Shown piece by piece: positions 55,256 to 64,000 of a stretch of 64,000 nucleotides of DNA. The translations under genes and the position numbers were made by a program. Source of the stretch: Hygrocybe punicea (Eukaryota > Basidiomycota > Agaricomycetes > Agaricales > Hygrophoraceae); contig OY744467.1 in assembly GCA_963556145.1 (NCBI GenBank), positions 558,001 to 622,000 on the forward strand, in the 5' to 3' direction. The notes beneath the pieces were generated by a model. The model made no database searches. It saw only the letters and a program-made list of their open reading frames with translations, and was not told where the DNA came from. The first letter of the stretch is position 1; every line of letters begins with the position of its first letter.

Positions 55256-55600
55256 TTATAATTTAGCTAGTAGTATGTGGATGTAATGGAAAACTGGACC
55301 AGCCCGGTTGGGATCGACACAGAGGAGTGTTGCAACTTCCCGACAGCCCGATAAATTAGATACTTGCTCGTATGTCCTGCATACGAATTGACAGCTTCGA
55401 GCACAGGCCCACATGTGATGGTCGTCATGTAAGAGGTGGATCTCGTCAATGATGAGCAGGCGGACGAGGTTAGTGATCCGTTTGACTCCACGCAGCTGAT
55501 TTGCACACCGCTTGGGGTGTATGCGTCTCACCACAATCTTGTTGTAGAGCATGCTGACAGTGATGCCCTGTTTCTCGCGCTGACCATTCACCATGAGGAA
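55256..55600 (-). pseudogene. Fragment of a Brr2-type (Ski2-like) RNA helicase
   Basis: Minus strand: NLVRLLIIDEIHLLHDD is the Walker B/DEIH motif of the Brr2/Slh1 helicase family (Brr2 unwinds U4/U6 in the spliceosome). After it the frame shifts: GPVLEAVNSY follows in one frame, then EQVSNLSG and EVATLLCVDPNRAGPVFHY in another. These match the segments that follow the DEIH box in full-length enzymes. About 110 residues of a roughly 2000-residue protein remain. Its position between the Plavaka repeats suggests capture. Confidence 0.7.
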
Positions 55601-56029
55601 ATGTCACTTGAACTGTTGGGAAGACCCTCAACTTCATGCCAAGTTTGCAGGTCAACCACTGGGAACAGGCCCGTGGTGACTGCGCATCATGGTGTGCGAT
55701 GCGGAGGGCCACGGTGAGCATCCAACTCCTACTCTTTTGACAGTATGCTTCGAACATCGGAGATACACCTTTATAAGCCCTTCAAGTTCGTGTTTTAATC
55801 CTACTCACATCGTCACGGCAGTAGTTGCCTTCTTAAATCATGTGTACAGTAGAATTTCGAGTTCATACAATTTTCAGCCTCAAACAAATGATCATAACTA
55901 AGCCATCTGCGAGTCTGGGTTTGAATCCTACTTGACTCACTCGTCTGAGTCACGGACGCCCTACCAATGATTCATCCGCTGTCATAAACCCGCACCGGTC
56001 CTGAAGTTCGCGGGAACCTGCCCACTAGT

Positions 56030-59000
56030 ATGAGTGTGCCCTTACTTGGACGGAGTGTGGAGTCAGTTTGTGTGTGTGGCCAATCTTTCCGGCAGCTCAG
56101 TGCTTTCACCAACCACAAGCGCACCTGCCAATCGTCGAAGAAGCGCCTTTCCAGTGCTCTGGACAAGGCAAAACAGCTCTGGAAAGGTCCCAAGAGGCGT
56201 CGACTTCTTTCATTGTCTTTGGAGACTGATGAAGTGCCTCTGGTGGGTTTGGCACCCCAGGCAGCAGACCCAGTGGTTGCAATCAAGGTACCTATTTTGA
56301 GGATGAAGAAAGATAACCGCTCATTAAACATTGTTTGTAGATTGGTGTTGTTCCGGATGATGAAAACCAAGCCAATGACTCCCATATGTCTATGATGGAG
56401 CGTGCACCATGGACCCGAAGACTTAATCGTCGACTCCCTCTACGATTCAGAGATCCACTGCCGCAACCGCCACCACTTTTACCACCGCCATCCCTCATCC
56501 GTTCTATCGCGTCTACTTCGCAGTCAACGGCAAACAATAGAACGGCTTCAAGTTCGTCGTTGGGCTCGAGCTCAGGAGCGGTACGCCGTCGACTGTGCCA
56601 AGTGTTCAGGACAGTACGCAACATATTCGGGCTATCACAGCTGTACCACACTGCAGAATTGCCTTCGCACGATCCAGAGGAGTGCAACGAGTTATCTGAT
56701 ATCCCATCTCAAGCCCCTTCCACATCCGCTCCGCCAACATTTTATCCTTATCCGAACCACAGCTCATTCCGCTTAGGCGACTGGTATTGGAATGGCGGCG
56801 TCCAGAAATCTCAGTCTAGCTTTAATGAGCTTTTGGACATTGTTGGACATTGTGGCTTCGAGCCTGCAGCCGTTCGAGACACCAAATGGAGTGAGATCAA
56901 TAATATTCTAGCAAGCGGTGAAGATGAAGAATGGTTGGATGAGGATGCTGGATGGAAACATACGCCTGTGACAATTGAAGTACCCTATCAGCTTCGCCGT
57001 GGCGTCTCCCCAGATCCTGACGCTGGTCCTCAAAGTTACACGATTGACGACTTCTATCACCGCAGTCTGGTTTCGGTCATTCGGGAAAAGCTTTCGAACT
57101 CAACAGGAAATCATCGGCATTTTCATTACGAACCATTCGAGCTGAATTGGCAGCCGGGCGAAGTTCCTCACCCGGTGCGTGTTCAGGGTGAACTGTACAC
57201 ATCTCCTGCCTTCATCGATGCCCATCGCGAACTGCAGGGTTCTCCTGCAGAGCCAGGTTGCTCACTTCCACGCGTGGTCGTTGCACTGATGTTCTGGTCT
57301 GATGTTACGCACCTGACATCTTTTGGTGATGCGAAGATTTGGCCCCTTTACATGTTTTTCGGAAACGAATCCAAATATTACCGGTGTAAACCCTCATGCC
57401 ATCTCTGTCACCACATTGCGTATTTTCATTCGGTGGGTGCCATATGTTCGCTGATTGCCAGATCATGGCTGATCATCTATGCAATAGCTTCCTGGGGCCT
57501 TCAAGGATTTTGCCACCAAGCAGACAGCAGGGGGAAAAGAACCCAGTGATCAATTCATGGCGCACTGCGCTCGGGAGCTCATGCACGCCCAATGGATGAT
57601 TCTACTTGATGATGAGTTTCTGGAAGCTTGGGTGCACGGCATCGTGATTACATGCTGTGACGGGATTACAAGACGGTTCTACCCCCGAATATTCACCTAT
57701 TCTGCGGATTATCCTGAGAAGTACGCCATCTATTCACAACCGTGACCAATTGGAATGAACTGACACAGCAATCTTTACACAGAATCCTCCTCGCTAGTAT
57801 TCGTAAAATGCCTGCCCTTTGCCCTTGTCCACGGTGTCTCACCCCGATGTCACACTTTCATAACCTTGGGACAGCTTCGGATATACAACGTCGGGTAACA
57901 TTGGCTCGCGTCAATGATCGTGGTTGACAGAACTTGGTTTTCGCTGCTCGGAAGCTAATATATGAAAGGCACCAACAAGTGAATAGTACAGCTGTGGATA
58001 ATTTCCTGAAAGAGACTTCTTTGGTTCCAAACCTAGTATGTCTGTTGCTATAATAATGTTATGCTTAACTTTCGCAATTAACTCTTGTGATTTAGAATGC
58101 CTTTTCTGGTAGACTGGGACGCTTCGGCTTCGTTTTGTACTTGATGCTGGTAGTCGATTTATTGCATGAAATGGAGCTGGGCGTTTGGAAAAGCCTCTTC
58201 ATCCATCTCCTGCGGATTCTGGAATCGCACCAGGGAGCAAATTTGGTTGCAGAATTAGATCGTCGGTAAGACATTTATTGATGTATTGCTGTCGCCGATC
58301 CTAATTATGGACGAAGCTATCGGCAACTCCCTTCTTTTGGAAGGGATGCGATCCGACGATTCCCAGTTAATTGTTCTGAACTGAAAAACATGGCTGCCCG
58401 GGATTACGAGAATCTCTTGCAGGTATGATAAAGTCTTCTCAGGTTACCATATTCATTATATGTCGATCAGTGTGCTATTCCTGTTTTTGAAGGATTGCTT
58501 CCAGAACCGCACAATCAACAGATCTTGGATCTCTTGTTTGTGGCGGCACATTGGCACAGCCTGGCCAAATTACGGATGCACAATGACTTGACTCTCGACG
58601 TCATGGATGCCGTCACAATTTCTTTGGGTGAGAAACTTCGCGAATTCAACGACATGACATGTTCTGCCTTCGTGACTCGGGAGCTTGAACGGGAGCTCAA
58701 CGCACGCGTTCGCCGGCAAGCTAAAGAGGCAGCAAAGAAAAATAATACCGAAGGCCGTCACTCCAGTTCTGACACTGTTGATCCGAGGACTAATGCTCGA
58801 CGTCTTAAGCATTTCAATCTCAATACATACAAGGCTCACGCCCTGGGTGATTACACTGCTACAATTAGAAGATATGGCACCACAGACTCTTACTCAACAG
58901 AGCCGGTAAGTATCTTCAAATCCAAACCGAAAATGATTTATTCTGAATAGCTTTGTAGGGTGAACTGGAGCACCGCTCGCCAAAAGCATGGTATACCCGC

Positions 59001-60342
59001 ACAAGTCACAAATGGTTTATTCAGCAAATGACGCGCATCAAGCGGCGGCAGACCCGTATCCGTCGTATCCGCGAACAATACCAAAAGGCGGGGAAGACTA
59101 CGCAAGAGGACGTCTCCAATAAACCTGACGTGCATCACAATATTGGGAAATCTCAAAATTTTCCTGAGAGTATCCCGCTTTTCTTGCAGAAACATGCAGG
59201 TGATCCTGCGGTCAAGGTATTGGCTCATGCTTGTGACCGAGACAAACTAAGTCGTGCTTATTCATTGCCAGGACTTCATTCCGAAACTCAAAGATCATTT
59301 ACTTCCTCGAATCAAAGCTGTCTTGTCCGAAGAAGCTTCCACGGCGGATGGCATTCCATCCCAGCCTTTCAACTATGGGTTAGCAGACCTATTGTTCACC
59401 GAACCACATGAGACTATCCAAACTGCCTGCAACTCGGTGCTGTTCAAACATGATCGCATATACTGCCATCATCTCGCCTGATTCAATTACACGACCTATG
59501 ATGTTCGACGATGTCAGGATGTGGTCAATCCCAACACCTCCCACTGTGATATCACGCTCCTTGCAAATCCCAAAGACCTTGAGGGGAATGCAAACCATCC
59601 ATTTTTATATGCACGCGTTCTTGGAATTTTCCACACAAACATTATTTACACAGGAACTGGGATGCTGGACTATTGGCCAAGAAAGCTGGAGTTCTTATGG
59701 GTGCGATGGTTCCAATATGTAGGAAGCCATGGCGTTGCTTGGGAAGACCTTCGTTTGGATTGTGTTCGATTTCCCCCAATGGCAAGTGATGGTGCATTTG
59801 GATTTGTAGATCCAAGGGATGTATTGCGGGGATGCCACGTTATGCCCAGGTTTGCAAAAGGAAGAGTCCATCGTGATGGGGTTGGCCTGTCACGCTGTGC
59901 GGCTGATTCGAACGACTGGCTTTACTACTACATTGACAGGTCCTATAATGGTTTGATAGTATACTCTCAGGTACTCAATTTTTTTCTCTCCTGTAGATTT
60001 GTGGACCGCGATATGACCATGCGCTATCACTGGGGTCTCGCCGTCGGGCATACCTATACACATGGTCAAGCTTCGAGCAGGGTCGCGCCCTCCAATCGGT
60101 CTTCCCATTCTGTTGAATGCGATATGGAATCGGAAGTGACGCCAGCGGTCCCTGAAAACTTAGATCCAGGTGCAAACAACAACCAGGCGTTCAATGAAGA
60201 AGGATCCGATACCGAACAATGGGAATGAAGTCGGGATGATTGGGAAGATGCCGATGATTTGAGTGATGGGCACGCCGACCGGGAGCGTGAAGAATTCAGT
60301 GATGATGAGATGGTTCTGGCCATGGATGACATGTATGGGTAG
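56030..60342 (+). pseudogene. Plavaka transposase, three in-frame TGA
   Basis: Plus strand with several introns. The N-terminus is a C2H2-like finger (VCVCGQSFRQLSAFTNHKRT). The catalytic region has FHYEPFELNWQPGEV, ELYTSPAFIDAHRELQ, PRVVVALMFWSDVTHLTSFG and IWPLYMFFGNESKYYR. After an intron of about 55 bases come FKDFATKQTAGGKEPSDQF, LMHAQWMILLDDEFLEAWVH, GIVITCCDGITRRFYPRIFT and CPCPRCLTPMSHFHNLGTAS. Later exons give VVDLLHEMELGVWKSLFIHL and FNYTTYDVRR, and end in DEMVLAMDDMYG at 60342. Stops at 57925-57927, 59479-59481 and 60226-60228 are all TGA, with the frame continuing coherently after each. Family recognition is by whole-length pattern. Confidence 0.85.
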
Positions 60343-60769
60343 GATATGGATTGTGATTCGCTCTATTGGATTTCTGGTGAATGTACTCAAAAATTTTGCT
60401 ACCTACCTAGCAATGAGGAGCAGATGCAAAGCACGAAATAAGTGAATACAGTCATAGCATAATGACAACTCGGTCGCTTGCAACTGCCTTTAACACGTTA
60501 AAGTCGTCGAGAAATCGATTTCACATCCCACGCCGCAACCACCATCTCTGCCCGGAACTTTCAGTTCGACGTTCGAAGCAATCAAGCCAACAACAACATG
60601 TACTTAAAAAATGTCTGGCAGTTCATCCTATGACTTTTTGGCGCAGGACGAGGCGCTCCGGGGTGGCCGCCCCTTTGTATTCTCTCTCTTCACATCTCAA
60701 TCGCCACTCTACTTTATTGCTACAGGCCTCTCGTTGGAATGTCTCGTGACTGGCATAATTGCAACATGC

Positions 60770-61130
60770 AACCGCTTGTGCGTTCACTAATCACTCATAC
60801 AAACTAATCTAGGTACTCTTTTCATATGTGGGTGGTCACCCTCATCTACGGTCTTACCTTGGTATACGTGACGCTTGGGCTTGGGCATCTGCCGCCGTTC
60901 CAAATATGGCCCAAGATCATAGTAAGTGATATATCATCCCATGTGCAACAATAGTTTGCCTGAATTGCGCTTCCGCATGCATTCATTTTCTTTGGATTCC
61001 TTGTCGCTGGTGAAGAAATAGAGAGTACGTCGAATTCATTTGTTCTTATGAGTGACTTGTGAATGACACCGGTAATCCCTTTCCAGACCCTTTTGGTGAG
61101 CCCAGATCTGTGAAAGCAACAAGATGACCG
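60770..61130 (+). pseudogene. Bestrophin fragment
   Basis: YSFHMWVVTLIYGLTLVYVT and PPFQIWPKII, an intron, then HAFIFFGFLVAGEEIE joined across an intron (gtacgt...tccag, about 61023-61086) to NPFG. GEEIENPFG is the signature of bestrophin-type chloride channels in fungi. Right after NPFG the homology ends and a stop follows. Introns are retained, so capture was at the DNA level. A TGA at 60961-60963 precedes the HAF helix and may be intronic or a lesion. More upstream exons (around 60600) are possible but not secure. Confidence 0.6.
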
Positions 61131-61313
61131 TCAATTGACTTTGCTGCCAAGGTTACGACGAGATTGACCTCGTGAGGTTACTGACGGGGTTACGTCAGAA
61201 CATGGACCATTATTGCCACAACATAATCCGTAAATACACTTGCTTTGGCCACGGTTCATTCTCTGTGTTTCAAAACTGACCCTGTCTTCGATTTAGGTCA
61301 GGAACTTCGTGCC
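61121..61313 (-). repeat. Right terminal inverted repeat of the Plavaka element
   Basis: Reverse complement of 54369-54563. A plus-strand open frame (61245-61469) runs through it and is probably not a gene. Confidence 0.85.
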
Positions 61314-62040
61314 AAGACAGCAACACCTGCTCCGCATCCATCTCCATGGGGGTTCAACCCTGACAACGACCTGGTCTTTTCCAAGCGTGGGGATCACAAG
61401 GATCGGGTTAAGCGTATGCAATGTGTCCCACGAGGCCCGTCGCAGATCCATGCGGCTTTAGCGTTCTGAGGCCTGAAGCTTGCTGACCGCAACTCCATTC
61501 TTTTTTCGTGGGTCGTGTCGAAAAGTATCGGATTCTATTTAATTATAGCCGTTAGTCTTTGCTTTTAAATAGTTGGGACTGGATTTTTCTTCGCTTGCTA
61601 ATAGAACGTAGGCCATGAAATATTTACCGCTTGGCTAGTGTATCACCATTATTTCCAGTAGACCGAAATTTTTAGTAAATTGCTGGAAATGGTTTCATTT
61701 ACCAACGGCCACTATTACTAGATGTCATGTTGTAAAGCCGAAGCCCGGGAATGGCCAAAACAAAGGCCAAGATGACGGAGACGAGGACAACGAGGGTACT
61801 GACTATGGCGGCGACGAGGACAGCTGCGTCGACGGAGCTCTCCAAGGTGCGCAAAAACATTGCATCCCTCTCCCGTTTACACCTCACAAACACACATCAG
61901 AACGGTGATCACATCGATGGCCACAGCAGATGCACAAACACCACCATCGCTCCTTTTTTGCCTCACGAATACACGCCACCACATCAATTGACGGACGTAC
62001 AGTTTCGTGAGGGATGAGGAGGAGGTGAGCGGAGCCTGGT
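61314..62040. other. Unassigned
   Basis: A 64-codon minus frame (61893-61699) contains one hydrophobic helix (AAIVSTLVVLVSVILAFVLA). An 88-codon plus frame overlaps it. No call possible. Confidence 0.35.
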
Positions 62041-62330
62041 ATATTGTGTGGTCAAGGTTCTATAAGACTTATGCTTATCATAGTGGCCTGTCCACCATAT
62101 AGGCCAAGGTTCTACAAGGTTGTAAAAAAAAAGGCATTGCAAAGGAATAATTAAATATTTATCAGAATGGCTGATATATTGTATGGCCAAGCTTCTATAA
62201 GACAGTGAAAAAAATGGTATTTCACAGGAATAATTAGATGCTCATCAGAATGGCTTATATTGTATGGCCGAGCTTCTATAAGACCATGTAAAAATGGTAT
62301 TTCACAGGAATATTTAGATGTTTATCATCC
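62041..62330. repeat. Tandem repeat, about 80-bp unit, three copies plus a partial
   Basis: The unit reads TATTGTATGGCC.AGCTTCTA, then TAAGAC, an A-run, GGTATTTCACAGGAATAATT and a TCATCAGAATGGCT block. Starts are near 62101, 62185 and 62264, with a degenerate start at 62041. Confidence 0.75.
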
Positions 62331-64000
62331 TACTCTACCTGGGCTGCCTCTCAACTGAGTAGACAAACCGGGCAGGACCCCTGGTCTCCAGGTGCATCTC
62401 CATCCCCTCCCACTCGTCGTTTGCTGACCAAGGCCTGCATATCCCCGGCTTCCCATTTCCACCTGGCGCACAGCCGGTGCCGTGTCCATTGACCGGCATA
62501 GGATGTCGTCAGGTCGAACAGTGGTTGGTGGGGTGGGCGGTGTTTGCCCAGGGCATAACCCGTACCTGCAACTTTGGGTGCGGGTGGAGGGTGTCTGTAC
62601 TAACAATACATTATTCTTATGGTGCGCAACTGACAGTCCACCATGTATTCAAGTTGATTTAAAAGCGACCTTTTCAAACAAACTTTTGTATGCAGGCGTA
62701 CAGGTATATATTTCAACCAAGTCAACACTGACCACACTTGACCCTCAACTGTCACATTCCACCGCTCGCTCACCACCAACACCTTCCTTTGCTCTGTCTT
62801 TATGACTATGAATTCGTTACCATCGCTTTGGCGCCGACGACTCCTGTCGCCAAGCTTTGATGCAGTAGGACCATTACGCACTGTCCTCTCGCGATATTCG
62901 GCTGAGATAGAAGCCGCTAAAGTAAAAAAGCTTTGCTACATGTAAGCGATCATTTCCTGAATCAATCTGCGGACTCACAGCAGTTTTCAGGGAGGGATAT
63001 CATCGAGGCCACCAACGCCACACGATCCGTGGCTACTCGTTCGGGGACTGGATGAGTTTGACGGTCCATTTAGCGGACAACGAGGGTTCTGGTACCCCAG
63101 CAGATCATGATGAGGTATATGTGTATCGGGCGAGAGATGTATGAAAATGGAGGCGGCTAAAAAATCCTGGCCTGCGACACCAATTCCGGGAGGAATGTTT
63201 TGAGAAGGTCAGTCTCTCATGTTTCAATTATCATTATGCTAAACTTTGTTGTAGGTCAACTGCTAAATATTTTTCTTTACTGGCATTCATGTACACCGTA
63301 GATATTCCGGAACTCAAGCACTGGACGCGATAACGAATGGCAATTGATATTGCCGCTTGCTGCTATGTTTTATCTATCACACAATTCCCCCCTGTTGCTG
63401 ACGGGTTGCTTACAGGACCTAGCACTTTCCTACTGCTCACGGGATGCTGCAGCCTCAGGAACGACCACACTCGCGACTTCCAGCAAGAATAATGACTTAT
63501 TGCTTCAAAGGTATGTTTCGGTCCTTGCATGACCTGAGCTAAATATGGCTTCCAGAGTGCCATATCTATCTGTAGATATTCCTAGTGTCAAGAGAAAGAG
63601 ATAAAATCACTGGGTCTCCGTTCAAGACAAGTCCGTAATGGCGCAAAGCACTCGCATTTCATTTATTTACGAGATTTTATCAGTGCATGTTATGGCACAT
63701 TTCGCAGCGTACGCGGCTAGGTTTCCATCCTGCACGGAGCGCTCTTCGTCCCACGCGAGCTGGCGATGGCCTCAACGACACAGACGAATGTATGTCCAGC
63801 GATGGCGGTGGCTTGATAACGGAAGTGACAGCGACAACGACGATATTGAGCGTTGACAGCTGATGGTAGGGATGACAGGGACCACGAGCGGCAAGGACTA
63901 TGGCAGCATCATTCTTGCCCAACATTGAGAAATGGTATATTCAAGGCGTGCAGTACATAGTTTTGTTAGAAGCCACAACAAAATTACTATAACTCTAGAT
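62331..64000. other. Unassigned, weak coding signals
   Basis: A plus-strand candidate first exon starts at 62802 (MTMNSLPSLWRRRLLSPSFD to EAAKVKKLC), followed by a possible intron (gtaagc...tttcag, about 62942-62989) and a short frame (GGISSRPPTPHDPWLLVRGL). Frames at 62600-62881 and 63680-63925 on the minus strand show nothing recognisable. No RNA gene seen. Confidence 0.3.

Larger units (their letters stand above)
54369..61313 (+). mobile_element. Plavaka-type DNA transposon with enclosed host-gene fragments
   Basis: Inverted repeats of about 190 bases (54369-54563 and 61121-61313) share long identical blocks such as AAGCAAGTGTATTTACGGAT and CCTAAATCGAAGACAGG, with indels. Between them lie, in order, a Brr2-type helicase fragment (minus), the Plavaka transposase gene (plus) and a bestrophin fragment (plus). 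Plavaka is a transposon family of basidiomycetes described with the KDZ elements. The transposase carries three TGA stops, so the copy is dead unless read through. Outer borders and target duplication are unresolved. Confidence 0.75.

Noticed and set aside
55470..55757. Continuation of the Brr2 fragment upstream of the DEIH box
   Set aside because: The expected preceding helicase motifs could not be matched in any frame with confidence.
61245..61469. 74-codon plus-strand gene
   Set aside because: It lies within the Plavaka terminal inverted repeat and reads as non-coding sequence.

Overview
The window reads as nuclear DNA of a mushroom-forming basidiomycete (Agaricomycete). Genes carry many short GT...AG introns of about 50 bases. 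The gene content is typical of that class: a fungal 7-TM receptor, an ankyrin-MYND protein, a NACHT-WD40 NLR, a DUF6698 gene, an Spt5-like KOW gene, and Plavaka, hAT, PIF/Harbinger and DIRS transposons. No genus can be named from sequence alone. There is one assembly gap of exactly 100 N at 6893-6992.

Layout. (1) 0-2 kb: the 3' end of a Lunapark (ER junction) gene, convergent with a decayed MYND-finger gene. (2) 2.4-6.7 kb: a decayed DIRS-type tyrosine-recombinase retrotransposon on the minus strand, next to a long-inverted-repeat element at 6.8-7.7 kb. (3) 8.3-21.5 kb: the gene-rich part, with a 7-TM receptor, a single-pass membrane protein, an unknown gene, an ankyrin-MYND gene, COG3 (Golgi tethering) head to head with guanylate kinase, and another unknown gene. 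(4) 22-41.7 kb: a nested transposon stack lying between what look like the two halves of one NLR gene (NACHT half at 22.0-22.8 kb, post-NACHT plus WD40 half at 39.2-41.7 kb). The stack holds three hAT-like elements with exact 8-bp target duplications, an LTR retrotransposon inserted inside the third, a truncated receptor gene, and a PIF/Harbinger element inside another inverted-repeat element. (5) 42.5-50.7 kb: tandem repeats, a DUF6698 gene, an uncharacterised gene, and an Spt5-like gene split by about 1.5 kb containing a small membrane-protein frame. (6) 51.3-52.9 kb: a gene ending in a 2-oxoglutarate/Fe(II) dioxygenase domain of TET/JBP appearance. (7) 54.4-61.3 kb: a Plavaka transposon with about 190-bp terminal inverted repeats that also enclose fragments of a Brr2-type helicase gene and a bestrophin gene. 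(8) 61.3-64 kb: tandem repeats and unassigned sequence.

How it fits together. The housekeeping genes (COG3, GUK1, probably Lunapark) look mostly intact, while the sensing and immunity genes (NLR, second receptor) are broken by or adjacent to mobile elements. Six premature stops that I could place inside otherwise continuous transposon reading frames are all TGA where CGA (Arg) would restore the frame. This matches CpG-to-TpG decay of methylated repeats. The most unusual objects are the LTR retrotransposon, which has a gag but no pol and carries a complete, intron-containing Zn2Cys6/coiled-coil gene in antisense, and the Plavaka element with two enclosed host-gene fragments.
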